64,000 bases of DNA from Oryzicola mucosus (GCF_014534685.1 NZ_JACVVX010000007.1:111595-175594); one strand, 5' to 3'; counted from the first letter of the stretch, positions 1 to 8,765 are shown. Numbers and translations: made by a program. The notes: generated by a model from the sequence alone, not told the origin.

Positions 1-1
1 T

Positions 2-556
2 CTGCGGCATAAGATATATGTTGAGACCAGGGGCTGGACCGACGTCGAACGGCCCATACCCTTTGAGATCGATGCCTACGACAATCGACACGCTGTCTAT
101 CTCGTCGGAATCGATAAGCAGGGTGAATTGATGTCTGGCACCCGCCTGGTGCCTACGACAGAGCCGCATCTGCTTGCGGATATTTTTCCGATCCTCGCAC
201 GCGGAGAGCCACCACGTCAGCCGGGTGTTTTTGAGTGGACGCGTTTCTTTGTAGCTCCGAAACTTCGAACAACAGGCGCCTCTTCAAAAGCATCGGGCAT
301 AATGCTGACGGGATTGCTCGAATACTGTCTCCACTCCAAGATAAGCGTCATAACCGTGGTCTGCGAAGCGTTCTGGCCCGAACGGTTGCGCGCGCTGGGT
401 TGGCATTTGAAAAACCTTGGAGAGGTGTTGAAACACGTAGATGGCGATATCGTTGGGCTCGCTATCACCGTAACGCCGGCAATGGTCGAAACCACCAAGA
501 ATGCTTACGGTCTCCCGGCTGACAGAAGCGTTTTGGAAAGCCATTTTGCAAAATGA
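2..556 (+). CDS. Acyl-homoserine-lactone synthase, LuxI family (5' end outside window)
   Basis: This enzyme makes an N-acyl-homoserine lactone signal from S-adenosylmethionine and an acyl-ACP. The frame is open from base 2, so only about 184 C-terminal residues are present and the start is missing. The family's invariant charged residues are visible: E, D and D in FEIDAYD, R in SGTRL, and E and R in FEWTRFFV, where LuxI enzymes have their catalytic pocket. The C-terminal half (WPERLRALGW onward) matches the GNAT-like core of LuxI proteins. No LuxR receptor gene is in view; it may lie to the left. The acetyltransferase gene 57 bp downstream on the same strand may be co-transcribed. Family assignment is secure; the signal is unknown. 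Confidence 0.9.
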   Translation: MRHKIYVETRGWTDVERPIPFEIDAYDNRHAVYLVGIDKQGELMSGTRLVPTTEPHLLADIFPILARGEPPRQPGVFEWTRFFVAPKLRTTGASSKASGIMLTGLLEYCLHSKISVITVVCEAFWPERLRALGWHLKNLGEVLKHVDGDIVGLAITVTPAMVETTKNAYGLPADRSVLESHFAK

Positions 557-612
557 ATTGTCTCAACCGCAGATATTCCAACTAGCTTCCTGCACCTCCT
601 CACGAGGAAGAA

Positions 613-1146
613 ATGACCCCGCGAGTACATAAGAGACACCTGGAGCTCCGATGCCTCTCCGATCTCACGTCCCTGGACGATTTCGAACTTGGAGATCTGG
701 AGCAGGAATACGCAGGCGGTCCAATTCAGCGGGTAGTTGACCGGGCAAGAGCAACAACACATCCCCTGCTTCACCATTTCTTTGTGGCGCGGGACCATAA
801 GCAACTCGTGGGTTTTTTTTGCTTGCGTGAAGGGTTGGCACGTCCGGACTGGGCCTTCGACGATACGATCAGCCTTCATCACATGAGGATTTCCAAGCAA
901 TTTCAGGGAATGGGATATGGCGCCAGGACGCTCGGCCTGGCTGCAGATTGGATTTATCGCAACAGACCAAACGTTCACACCCTCATATTGTCAGTCAACA
1001 GCGAAAACCTAAATGCCCGCAGATTCTATGAACGTTGCGGCTTTGAACAATCCGGCACCATCCGTGATGGACGACTCGGTCCGGAATTGGTGATGACGGG
1101 TTCTATCGGCGAGTTGACCAGAATCGAGTGGCCAGCCGCTATGTAG
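613..1146 (+). CDS. GNAT-family N-acetyltransferase
   Basis: A 177-residue acetyl-CoA-dependent acyltransferase. The acetyl-CoA pyrophosphate loop is seen as FQGMGYGARTL (about residues 97-107, the Q-x-x-G-x-G signature), followed by the NxxARRFYERCGF motif typical of the last GNAT strands. GAGGAAGAA just upstream of the ATG is a good ribosome-binding site. It follows the LuxI-type gene by 57 bp. The last codons and the stop lie inside a short stretch related to Ku genes read in another frame, so the native C-terminus was probably replaced during a rearrangement. The substrate is unknown. Confidence 0.8.
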   Translation: MTPRVHKRHLELRCLSDLTSLDDFELGDLEQEYAGGPIQRVVDRARATTHPLLHHFFVARDHKQLVGFFCLREGLARPDWAFDDTISLHHMRISKQFQGMGYGARTLGLAADWIYRNRPNVHTLILSVNSENLNARRFYERCGFEQSGTIRDGRLGPELVMTGSIGELTRIEWPAAM

Positions 1147-1180
1147 ATTCTGTGACCGGCAAAGAAGTCAGGGATGAGGA
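1134..1180 (+). pseudogene. Ku gene fragment (about 16 codons)
   Basis: Read in the frame starting at base 1134, this stretch gives SRYVDSVTGKEVRDED, which matches the conserved segment HYVDSVTGTEVRDED of the intact Ku protein encoded at 23456-24268. Over 1140-1180 the DNA agrees with 23600-23640 at about 34 of 40 positions and then diverges abruptly. It overlaps the end of the acetyltransferase gene. I read it as a scrap of another Ku paralog left by recombination. It is not a gene. Confidence 0.7.
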
Positions 1181-1220
1181 CACGCCACCGTCAACCCCGG
1201 GACGCGGCATAGCACGGCCG

Positions 1221-1970
1221 TCATTGCGCTTCCGCGAGCGCTACAGCATCAGGCCCCGCGGGAAATCGAAGCCGACCGGTTACATCATGTACGGCGTTCC
1301 AGACGCCCTCGGCCACATCGATTTCCCTGGTGGTCAGCGCCGGCGTGGCAAAGCCTTTCATGATTGGCTTTGCGAAATCGGCGTACTCGCCCGGAAGCAG
1401 CTGGTCGAACGGAATGATGGCGTTCGCGCCGAAGTTGGTGGTCGGGGCGTAGCCGGGCTCGACCAGCTTCACCAAGATATCGAAGTAGGCGAGCTCATGG
1501 GCAAGCGAGCCGGTGAAGCCCTGGATCGCCTGTTTGCTCGCGGTATAGGCAGCAGCTAGCGGGAAAGCGTCGAGCGTGACGCTCGATGTCACATTGACGA
1601 TGATGCCTGAGCGACGCGCAGGCATCTGAGGTAAGACCGCTTGGCACATCGCCATCGCGCCGATCGTATTGGTCTTGAGCAACTGGCGGACAAGCGACAT
1701 CGGCATCGCCTCAAAGGCCCCGACCGCGCCGATGCCAGCATTGTTCACCAACACGTCGATGGGACCAGCGGTCTCAAACAGCGCCGCTATGCTCGCCTCG
1801 TTGGTGACGTCGAGCGGCAGGACCCGTAGGCGGCTTGTATCGCCAGAGAAACCGGCCGTCCCAGGCCGCCGCATCGTGGCGATCACTTTCCAACCTTGTG
1901 CGAGGAAATGCTCGGTGATTGCCTTGCCATAGCCCGACGAGGTTCCGGTAATAAGAATGGTCTTAGTCAT
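1221..1970 (-). CDS. SDR-family oxidoreductase
   Basis: A 249-residue short-chain dehydrogenase/reductase. The N-terminus ILITGTSSGYGKAI is the TGxxxGxG nucleotide-binding motif; NNAGIGAVG is the NNAG structural motif; the catalytic Ser is in VTSSVT and the Tyr/Lys pair in YTASKQA (YxxxK). The ATG at 1970 was chosen because AAGGAGAC precedes it; longer frames exist but lack a site. It is transcribed divergently from an AraC-type regulator across a 96-bp gap, a common arrangement for a regulator and its target. The substrate is unknown. Confidence 0.85.
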   Translation of the reverse strand: MTKTILITGTSSGYGKAITEHFLAQGWKVIATMRRPGTAGFSGDTSRLRVLPLDVTNEASIAALFETAGPIDVLVNNAGIGAVGAFEAMPMSLVRQLLKTNTIGAMAMCQAVLPQMPARRSGIIVNVTSSVTLDAFPLAAAYTASKQAIQGFTGSLAHELAYFDILVKLVEPGYAPTTNFGANAIIPFDQLLPGEYADFAKPIMKGFATPALTTREIDVAEGVWNAVHDVTGRLRFPAGPDAVALAEAQ

Positions 1971-2066
1971 GTCAGTCTCCTTCGGTTTGATGATCAGGAG
2001 ATAGACAAAGTGATCTGTACGATCTATAATCAAGGTTCTGTATTTATTTATGGATCGTCCAGAAAT

Positions 2067-2966
2067 ATGGATCTGCTCAGCGATGTGATTGCCTTGTTGC
2101 GCCCGAGTGCTGCGGTGTCGAAGCCGATCTCCGGAAAGGGGCGCTGGGCTGTTCATTGTGAGGCGCATGACGAGCCTGGCTTTGCGATCGTCCTGTCCGG
2201 CGAGGCTTGGCTGACCTTCGATGCCCAGGAGCCGTTGCGTCTCGCGGAAGGAGATTTTTTGTTGTTACCAACCACGCCGGCCTTTTCGCTGGCGAGCAAA
2301 CCTCATATTTCCGGCACGCGTGTCACGCCGCGTGACGAAGCCGTCCGGCATGGAGACGCTATTGGTACGCCTGACTTCATGGCGTTGGGCGGGAGCTTTG
2401 CCTTCGAGCGGGTCAATGCTCCTCTCCTGCTGTCTCTTCTGCCCGAGCGTATCCATATCCCGGCATCCGAAGGTCGCGCGACGCGTCTTGGACGTTTTAT
2501 CGATCTGCTGGCCGAGGAATGCGCCACCGACTACCCCGGCAAAGAGCTCATCATTCAGCGCATGCTGGAGGCCTTGCTTGTCGAGGCGCTTCGCTGGCGC
2601 AGCCTTGGCAAAGAGGCTGTCCCGGCGAGCCTGTTGAGCGGGATGCAGGACCCGGCGATCGCCCGCGCGCTACAGGCGATCCATGCCGATGTCCGCGCCA
2701 GCTGGACAGTGGCAGAACTCGCAAGTATCGCGGGCATGTCGCGCTCTGCTTTCTCGGCCCGGTTCGGTGAGCTCTTGGGATGCGCGCCAATCGAGTATCT
2801 GGTGCGCTGGCGCATGGCGATCGCCAAGGAAGCGCTGGCCCGCGGCAACAAGAAGCTCGACCGAATCGCGCAGGAGATAGGCTACGAGTCGGCGAGCGCC
2901 TTCAGCACTGCATTTCGCAAGCGACTCGGATATCCACCCGGCAAGTTCGCGCGCGCTGCGGCCTGA
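2067..2966 (+). CDS. AraC-family transcriptional regulator with N-terminal cupin domain
   Basis: A 299-residue regulator. The N-terminal half (about residues 5-180) has the cupin-type effector domain seen in AraC proteins (GFAIVLSGEAWLTFD, LRLAEGDFLLLP). The C-terminal 100 residues hold two helix-turn-helix motifs: WTVAELASIAGMSRSAFSARF and LDRIAQEIGYESASAFSTAF. It is divergent from the SDR gene and probably controls that gene and itself through the 1971-2066 gap. No strong Shine-Dalgarno precedes ATG 2067; a longer in-frame start at 1896 would run into the SDR gene and is less likely. Confidence 0.85.
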   Translation: MDLLSDVIALLRPSAAVSKPISGKGRWAVHCEAHDEPGFAIVLSGEAWLTFDAQEPLRLAEGDFLLLPTTPAFSLASKPHISGTRVTPRDEAVRHGDAIGTPDFMALGGSFAFERVNAPLLLSLLPERIHIPASEGRATRLGRFIDLLAEECATDYPGKELIIQRMLEALLVEALRWRSLGKEAVPASLLSGMQDPAIARALQAIHADVRASWTVAELASIAGMSRSAFSARFGELLGCAPIEYLVRWRMAIAKEALARGNKKLDRIAQEIGYESASAFSTAFRKRLGYPPGKFARAAA

Positions 2967-3320
2967 GCCCACCCACTACGAGCACTGCCACCCGCTCAGA
3001 AGGCCAGTGGGGTGACAAAGGGCAACGGTATTTGAGACGCTTCAGTTGAACGTATTTCTAAGCGGAGCTCGCTTCAAGTCATCTCTCCAAACTGCGGCCC
3101 CGCATTGTCATCCGAGGGAAGTATCCAAGACTCCCGCTGTTGATCAGTACACCTTCGTCCTCAGCCGCCTTCGCGAAGGCTCGGCGCGCGACGATTGAGT
3201 TCTTCTGATCAGTGCAAACCCTTTGGGGCTGAGGCAGCCGAAAGGACCGTGCGGGCGTTGCGCTGTGGTGATGCACATCGCCTTCCCGCCCGGAGGGCCG
3301 CGGTCTCGCCGCCCTGAAAC
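2967..3320. other. Gap without a convincing gene
   Basis: Between the AraC gene and the small membrane protein I see only short frames with no ribosome-binding site or recognisable product, including a 65-codon minus-strand frame at 3079-3276. Confidence 0.5.
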
Positions 3321-3497
3321 TTAGAAAATTCCTACGGCAAGGTGGGCCCAGACCGCCAGCGCCGCAATTACGACAATCGCCATCAGGAGCCCACGGGCCG
3401 GCTGCGAATGGATTGTGCGGCTCACCAGCAGAACACCCACTCCGACCGCGATCAATATTGCGGCGGCGGCTACAAAGTCCTCAGCGCCCCAGTTCAT
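3321..3497 (-). CDS. Small two-helix membrane protein
   Basis: A 58-residue protein beginning MNWGAEDFVAAAAILIAVG. Two hydrophobic helices (about residues 8-25 and 37-57) are separated by a short polar, basic loop (SRTIHSQPARG), so it should be an inner-membrane hairpin. GCAGGAGAGG lies a suitable distance upstream of the ATG. The MNW-x-x-EDF start and the W-x-x-LAVGI ending resemble, from memory, a family of tiny rhizobial membrane proteins of unknown function. It stands alone between decayed sequences. Confidence 0.65.
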   Translation of the reverse strand: MNWGAEDFVAAAAILIAVGVGVLLVSRTIHSQPARGLLMAIVVIAALAVWAHLAVGIF

Positions 3498-4073
3498 CGG
3501 TCTGCCTCTCCTGCTTAAATGGGTTCCATCCGCGACCAGAGCCCAAGGCCAGGCGCCGGATTTGGACGCCGGGCGTGAACCTCAATCCGATGGCCGTCCG
3601 GGATGCCCGCTTTGGCGACGCCACCGATGCCGAGTTCATCGCGGAACTGCTGATATCAGTCATTGTCAGTATTGGCCATTAGCAGTGCGCTTCGTTAGCA
3701 AGCGGCAGGCTGGGTTACCTGCGGCGGTGACCGCGAGTGCTTGGTGATCGCGCCATTGATCGGGCCAAAGGATCAGCGGACACCATCAGAGCCAGCGGTG
3801 ACAATACCACAACGACAGGCCGGAGACATAACCGCATCCGCGACCATCCCATCGCCGAAAACAAGCCCTTGATCCGCGGGCGCCGTCCAGACATGGCTAT
3901 GTTGTATCGCTCGACGGATTGCCGCTGTCGTTGTGGCGCTTGCGTGGTCAACTTACCCATAGACCTTCCTTCCACTCGTATGAAAAGATTGCACCATCAA
4001 TCCTGGAATCAAACAATTTCATTCCGGATGATAGCCCGCAATCGTACCTCTTTGCAGACTTTGGGGCCTGACG
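3498..4073. other. Degenerate intergenic stretch
   Basis: No intact gene is recognised. It holds the possible acetyltransferase N-terminus at 3590-3682 and a minus-strand frame (3715-3957, starting MGKLTTQAPQRQ) with one hydrophobic patch but no ribosome-binding site and no family I know. Codon use gives no clear coding signal, so I treat it as decayed DNA. Confidence 0.4.
3590..3682 (+). pseudogene. Possible truncated GNAT acetyltransferase N-terminus
   Basis: A 30-codon frame, MAVRDARFGDATDAEFIAEL and then a stop, looks like the first strand and helix of a GNAT acetyltransferase and breaks off where the rest should follow. There is no good ribosome-binding site. The short length keeps this tentative. 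Confidence 0.3.
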
Positions 4074-5588
4074 TCACCCGGGCGTTTGTACCTTCTGCCT
4101 CAGTTCGGTCTTCAGCACCTTGCCGTAGTTGTTTTTTGGCAGCGTTTCGATGACGATGTAGTCCTTGGGACGCTTGAAGCGGGCGATCTCGTTGACGCAA
4201 TGGGCGTCGAGGCTCTCGCGGTCGAGAGTTGCGCCAGGCGAGAGGACGACGAAGGCTACGATGTCCTCGCCCCATTCGGCGGAAGGACGACCGACGACGG
4301 AGACTTCGCGGATACAGGGGTGGGTGAGAAGGACTTCCTCCACCTCGCGGGGGTAGATGTTGGTGCCGCCGGAAATAATGACGTCTTTCGAGCGGTCCTG
4401 AAGGGTGAGGTAGCCGTCCGCGTCGAGATAGCCGACGTCGCCGGTCATCAGCCAGCCGCTCTTCAACGTCTTTGCGTTTGCCTCCGGATTACGCCAGTAG
4501 CCGGGCATGACCGGCAGCCCGCGCACCATGATCTCGCCCTGCGAGCCAAGGGGCAGGGGAGCGCCGTCCGCGTCGCCGATTGCCACCTCCACGGCGCATT
4601 GGGCGCGGCCGACGCCGGCCAGCCGCTCGCGCCAGTGCGGATGGGTCCGGTCGGCGACTTCGGCGCGGGAGAGGGCGGTGATCGCCATTGGGCACTCGCC
4701 CTGGCCGAAGATCTGCACGAAGCGGGGGCCGAACCAGTCGACTGCCTCCTCAATGTCGGCGCGATACATGGGACCGCCGCCATAGACGATGGTGCCGATG
4801 CCCTCGCCGCGGCGGCCGGCGGCCTTGGCGGTCTCTGTCAGGCGCTTGACCATGGTCGGGGCGAGGAACATCGAGGTCGGGCCGCAACGTCCCGAAAGGT
4901 CCAGCAGGTCCTGAGGATCGAAATGGGCTGCGGCCGGCACGATGTGACGCGCGCCCCGCAGAACATGCACTGGCGCATAGAGCCCCGCGCCGTGGCTCAT
5001 CGGTGCGGCGTAATAGGCGGCCATGTCGGGTGCGATGTCATCAACGTCGTTAAGATAGGCGAGCGACATGGCAGTGAGCATGCCGTGGGTGATTTGCACG
5101 CCTTTGGGCCGCCCGGTCGTGCCGGAGGTATAGAAGAGCCAGGCATTCTCGTCGGCGCGGCAGGAATGTGCCGGTATGCAATCCCCCAGGACGGGGGTTT
5201 CCAGAAGGCTGTCTCCGATCGTGCGGATCGGCCCGCAGAAGTGCGTGGAAAGATCTCCGGTCATCGCGTCGTCGGCAAAGACGAGCTTCGCTTCACTGTC
5301 GCCGATGATCCAGCCGGCCTCCTTGGGGTGGAGCTTGGCGTTAACCGGGACGATGACGCCGCCGGCGATCCAGACGCCGAACATGGCGACAAGATAGTCA
5401 GGGCAGTTCTTCGCCACCAGCGCCACACGGTCGCCGGGCGCGATACCGTCGGCGCAAAGCTCCACGGCAAGCGCGCTCGCGCGACCGAGAAACGCATCGT
5501 AGGTCGCAAGGATTCGCTCGCCGAGGAGGATCGCCGGCCTATCGCCGCTGGACTTCGCCGTCTTCTCCAGCCATGTCGCAATGTTCAT
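4074..5588 (-). CDS. AMP-forming acyl-CoA synthetase (class I adenylate-forming)
   Basis: A 504-residue CoA ligase that activates a carboxylic acid through an acyl-adenylate. Visible motifs are the P-loop YTSGTTGRPKGV, the substrate/adenylate region YGGGPMY and FGQGECP, TGDVGYLDADGYL, the hinge DRSKDVIISGGTNIYPREVEE, and the C-terminal catalytic lysine in NNYGKVLK. The ATG at 5588 overlaps the thiolase stop (ATGA), showing translational coupling. It is the last gene of the long operon that starts with iclR. With the thiolase it would activate and then cleave the imported compound; the acyl substrate is not predictable. Confidence 0.9.
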   Translation of the reverse strand: MNIATWLEKTAKSSGDRPAILLGERILATYDAFLGRASALAVELCADGIAPGDRVALVAKNCPDYLVAMFGVWIAGGVIVPVNAKLHPKEAGWIIGDSEAKLVFADDAMTGDLSTHFCGPIRTIGDSLLETPVLGDCIPAHSCRADENAWLFYTSGTTGRPKGVQITHGMLTAMSLAYLNDVDDIAPDMAAYYAAPMSHGAGLYAPVHVLRGARHIVPAAAHFDPQDLLDLSGRCGPTSMFLAPTMVKRLTETAKAAGRRGEGIGTIVYGGGPMYRADIEEAVDWFGPRFVQIFGQGECPMAITALSRAEVADRTHPHWRERLAGVGRAQCAVEVAIGDADGAPLPLGSQGEIMVRGLPVMPGYWRNPEANAKTLKSGWLMTGDVGYLDADGYLTLQDRSKDVIISGGTNIYPREVEEVLLTHPCIREVSVVGRPSAEWGEDIVAFVVLSPGATLDRESLDAHCVNEIARFKRPKDYIVIETLPKNNYGKVLKTELRQKVQTPG

Positions 5589-6748
5589 CGGGTGCGCTCC
5601 GCCTCGAGGATCGAGCAATAGTTGGCGACGCCCGATCCGCCCATGTTGAAAACGAGGCCCAGCGAGGCGTCCTTCGCCTGCATCTCGCCGGCCTCGCCCA
5701 GCACCTGCCGAGCGATCATCACATGCATGGAGACGCCTGTTGCGCCGACCGGGTGGCCCTTTGCCTTGAGGCCGCCGGAGAGATTGATCGGCAGGGCGCC
5801 ACCCGGCGCCACAAGCCCACTTTGCAGAACATCTTCGCCGCGGCCGGGGGCGGCTAAACCCATAGCTTCGTAGATCATCAGCTCGGCAATGGTGAAGCAG
5901 TCGTGCACTTCGGCGACATGGAGGTCTGCATTGTCGACGCCTGCGGCGGCCTTTGCGCGGCTGATCGCCTCGCGTGGACCCTCGAAGGCGGTCAGGTCGC
6001 GGCGCGACATGGGGAGATAGTCGCTGACCTGCGCCATGCCGCGAAAGCGGGCAGCGCGGCGCATGTCCCGTGCTACCTCGTCCGAGACCATGACGATGGC
6101 TGCGGCGCCGTCCGAGACCAGCGAGCAGTCCGTGACTTTCAGAGGCGCGGCGACGACCGGGTTCTTCTCGCTAACGGTGGCGCAATATTCGACCGTCAGT
6201 GGCTTCCTCAACTGCGCCAGCGGGTTGTTCATTGCGTTCTGGTGGTTCTTGGCGGCGATTTGGGCCAGAACGCGGGTCTTATCACCGTATTTCTGGAAAT
6301 AGGCCTGGGCGAAACGAGCGAAGACCTGCGGGAAGCTGTAGCCGCTTTCCTCCGCCTGATAGGAGGCATGGCCCAGCGCTGCCGCGACTTCGGCCGTCGG
6401 CAGATGGGTCATCTTTTCGACGCCGATCACGAGCGCGATCCTCGTCTGTCCGGCCTCGATGGCGTTGCGGGCCGCGAAGACCGCCGCCGAACCAGAGGCG
6501 CAGGCGTTCTCCAATCGCGTCGCGGGCGTGAAGCGTAGCGCGGGATCGATCGACAGGGCGAGCGAAGAAGGAAAGCCGTCCGACACCATCCCGGCATTGA
6601 AATGCCCGACCCAGATGCCGTCCACGTCGGCCGCCTCCACGCCCGCATGGACCAGAGCCTCCGCACCGACCTCCCGCATCAACTCTTCGACCGAAGTTTC
6701 CTGATGCTTTCCGAAGCGCGTGTGTCCCCAGCCGACGATCGATGTCAT
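5585..6748 (-). CDS. Thiolase-family acetyl-CoA acetyltransferase (SCP2-thiolase type)
   Basis: A 387-residue thiolase-fold protein expected to cleave a 3-oxoacyl-CoA with CoA. The nucleophilic cysteine is in LENACASGSAAV (about residue 85), the C-terminal histidine in KAKGHPVGATG, and the last conserved loop reads VFNMGGSGVANY. The pattern is that of the SCP2/SCP-x-like thiolases rather than the classical PhaA/FadA type. ATG 6748 starts MTSIVGWGHTRFGK, typical of this group. Its stop overlaps the start of the CoA synthetase gene. Confidence 0.88.
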   Translation of the reverse strand: MTSIVGWGHTRFGKHQETSVEELMREVGAEALVHAGVEAADVDGIWVGHFNAGMVSDGFPSSLALSIDPALRFTPATRLENACASGSAAVFAARNAIEAGQTRIALVIGVEKMTHLPTAEVAAALGHASYQAEESGYSFPQVFARFAQAYFQKYGDKTRVLAQIAAKNHQNAMNNPLAQLRKPLTVEYCATVSEKNPVVAAPLKVTDCSLVSDGAAAIVMVSDEVARDMRRAARFRGMAQVSDYLPMSRRDLTAFEGPREAISRAKAAAGVDNADLHVAEVHDCFTIAELMIYEAMGLAAPGRGEDVLQSGLVAPGGALPINLSGGLKAKGHPVGATGVSMHVMIARQVLGEAGEMQAKDASLGLVFNMGGSGVANYCSILEAERTR

Positions 6749-6765
6749 GATGCTCTCTTTCGTGT

Positions 6766-7536
6766 CTAGACAAATGCTGCTTTTGCGGCGCGGGCGGCGG
6801 ATTTCAGCATGGCCTGCTCGGTGCCGACGATAAAGATGGAATAGCCGAGCGCGCGCCAACGCGGGGCCTCCTCGGGCGAGGCGATCATGATGGCGAGCGC
6901 CTTACCGGCCCGCTGGCCTGCCTTGGCCACGCGTTCGCTCGCGCGCTCGACGGCTGGATCGAGCATGCTTCTTGCGCCGAGCGAGCGCATCAGATCGGCG
7001 CGGCCGACGAAAAGCGCGTCAATTCCCTCGACGGCGCAAATCTCGTCCAGCCGGTCGATGGCGTCGCGATCCTCGATCTGGCACCAGAGGCTGACGGCAC
7101 GGTTGCTGGCTTCGATAAAGTCGCCCAGCGCAGCACCACCGTAATTTCCGGCGCGGCCGGAGGGCGATAGACCGCGCCCGTCCTCGGTGAAGCGTGCGGC
7201 TGCGACTGCCACTTCCGCGGTGCGACGGTCGACGACATGGGGCAGCACGATTCCGGCGGCGCCGGCGTCGAGGCAGACACCCATGAAGGCGGCTCGATGG
7301 TCGGGCACGCGAACGAGAACCGGAAACCCTCGTGACGCCGTGACGCCAAGGATGTGGTCAATGGCGTCAATGCCAAAGGGGGCATGCTCGGCGTCGAGAA
7401 TGACGAAGTCGAGCCCGCTCAGCGCGAGCACTTCGGAAATTTGTGGCGAGGGCGTCTTCTGGAAGGTGCCTGCAACGATTTCACCCTTCCGGCAGCGATC
7501 GCGGAACGCGGCGGATGCCTCAAGCATGGCGGTCAC
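6766..7536 (-). CDS. HpcH/HpaI-family aldolase (citrate-lyase beta-like)
   Basis: A 256-residue TIM-barrel lyase related to 2,4-dihydroxyhept-2-ene-1,7-dioate aldolase, which splits 4-hydroxy-2-oxo acids using a divalent metal. Key parts are GTFQKTPSPQISEVLALSG, the catalytic-histidine stretch ILDAEHAPFG, the phosphate/pyruvate arginine in VLVRVPDH, GAAGIVLPHV, and the metal-binding glutamate in CQIEDRDAID. The start overlaps the cupin stop by 4 bp. In this operon it may cleave an intermediate to pyruvate or a related 2-oxo acid plus an aldehyde (inference). Confidence 0.88.
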   Translation of the reverse strand: MTAMLEASAAFRDRCRKGEIVAGTFQKTPSPQISEVLALSGLDFVILDAEHAPFGIDAIDHILGVTASRGFPVLVRVPDHRAAFMGVCLDAGAAGIVLPHVVDRRTAEVAVAAARFTEDGRGLSPSGRAGNYGGAALGDFIEASNRAVSLWCQIEDRDAIDRLDEICAVEGIDALFVGRADLMRSLGARSMLDPAVERASERVAKAGQRAGKALAIMIASPEEAPRWRALGYSIFIVGTEQAMLKSAARAAKAAFV

Positions 7537-7865
7537 GCATACTCAGGGCGCCGGGGGGTAAAGACGTCGAGGTTCAGGACGACCTCGTCGCCCACGACCT
7601 CGCCCCAATGCCGAACGTTCGGCGGGATGACCAGCACGCCGCCGGGACCGAGCAGATGCTGCTCCTCGCCGACGAAGAAAAGGATCTGGCCCTGGAGGAT
7701 GTAGGCTATCTGCTCGTTTTCGTGCGAGTGGGGCAGCGGCTTGTGGCCTGGCTGAAGCCGGTGCAGAGCGACTGTCGCGCCGTCGCCGGAAAAGGCCTTG
7801 CGCTCGACGCCCTCGCGGACCGCTGTCCACTCGATGGCGCTCCAGTCGATCGATCGGATGTTCAT
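7533..7865 (-). CDS. Single-domain cupin protein
   Basis: A 110-residue small beta-barrel. Cupin motif 1 is PLPHSHENEQIAYILQG, with the metal-binding His, His and Glu, and motif 2 is GPGGVLVIPPNVRHWGE with the last His. Such proteins may be isomerases, decarboxylases, dioxygenase-like enzymes or binding proteins; nothing here decides which. It lies between the permease livH (12-bp gap) and the aldolase (4-bp overlap), so it is co-expressed and probably acts on a pathway intermediate. Confidence 0.85.
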   Translation of the reverse strand: MNIRSIDWSAIEWTAVREGVERKAFSGDGATVALHRLQPGHKPLPHSHENEQIAYILQGQILFFVGEEQHLLGPGGVLVIPPNVRHWGEVVGDEVVLNLDVFTPRRPEYA

Positions 7866-7877
7866 GGCTTGGTTCCC

Positions 7878-8753
7878 TTAACGTGTGCTGCCGAGCAAGC
7901 CCGAGGGCCTGAAGAAGAGGAAGAGGAGAAGCAGCGATAGGGCGGCGACGTTCTTGAAGCCCGCCCCGAGGCCGAGAATCGCCATCGACTGGATGACCCC
8001 GAGCGCGATGCCGCCGATGAAGGCGCCGAGCGGCTTGCCGAAACCGCCGATGATCGCCGCTATGAAGCCGGAAATGGCGAAGGGCACGCCCATGTTGAAC
8101 GCGGTATACTGCGTCGGAGTCAGAAGGATGCCGGCAACGGCGCCGAGCATGGCGCTGAGCACGAAGGCCAACGTCAGCATACGCGAGACGGGAATGCCCT
8201 GCAGGGCGGCAGCCTCGGCGTTGATCGAAACGGCGCGCATCGCCTTGCCAGTGCGCGTTGACCTGAAGAAGGAGTTCAGCGCCAGTATGATGAGCACAGA
8301 GCAACCGACGATCCAGAGAGACTGATAGTTCACGGCGATGCCGCCGAGCCTGATCGGCGCGATATCGGTAAAAGGCGGCAGGGTCTTTGGCTGGTCGTCG
8401 ACCAGGATATAGGCGAGGCGCTCGATGACGATCTGGGCTGCCAGCGTCGCCAGGATCATCACGAACATCGCCGCGTTGCGATCCCAGAGCGGGCGAACCA
8501 CGAGCCGTTCGACAACCGCACCAACGATGCCGGCCAGCAGAATCGCGCAGATGGCGGCGACCGCGTAGGGCAGGTTGTAATCGGTCATCAGCACGTAAGT
8601 CGCCATTCCGCCGATCATGACGAACGCTCCTTGGGCGAAATTCACGATGCCGCTGGCATTGTAGATTACGCAGAAGCCGATGCCGATCAGGCCGTACACG
8701 CAGCCGATACTGATGCCGCTGATCAGGCTTTGCAGGACGAGGTTGAGATCCAT
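7878..8753 (-). CDS. livH: HAAT ABC transporter permease, LivH type
   Basis: A 291-residue inner-membrane permease with about eight hydrophobic segments. It begins MDLNLVLQSLISGISIGCVY and carries the LivH hallmark GIVNFAQGAFVMIGGM near the second helix, and the cytoplasmic coupling loop RTGKAMRAVSINAEAAALQG. It should pair with the LivM-type permease upstream and the two ATPases. LivH-type systems import branched-chain amino acids but also urea, amides and aromatic or aliphatic acids, so the fold does not name the substrate. Confidence 0.9.
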   Translation of the reverse strand: MDLNLVLQSLISGISIGCVYGLIGIGFCVIYNASGIVNFAQGAFVMIGGMATYVLMTDYNLPYAVAAICAILLAGIVGAVVERLVVRPLWDRNAAMFVMILATLAAQIVIERLAYILVDDQPKTLPPFTDIAPIRLGGIAVNYQSLWIVGCSVLIILALNSFFRSTRTGKAMRAVSINAEAAALQGIPVSRMLTLAFVLSAMLGAVAGILLTPTQYTAFNMGVPFAISGFIAAIIGGFGKPLGAFIGGIALGVIQSMAILGLGAGFKNVAALSLLLLFLFFRPSGLLGSTR

Positions 8754-8765
8754 CTTTTTCCGTCC

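Noticed and set aside
4086..5621. A 511-codon plus-strand frame opposite the CoA synthetase gene
   Set aside because: Antisense shadow of a gene with complete adenylate-forming motifs and operon overlaps.
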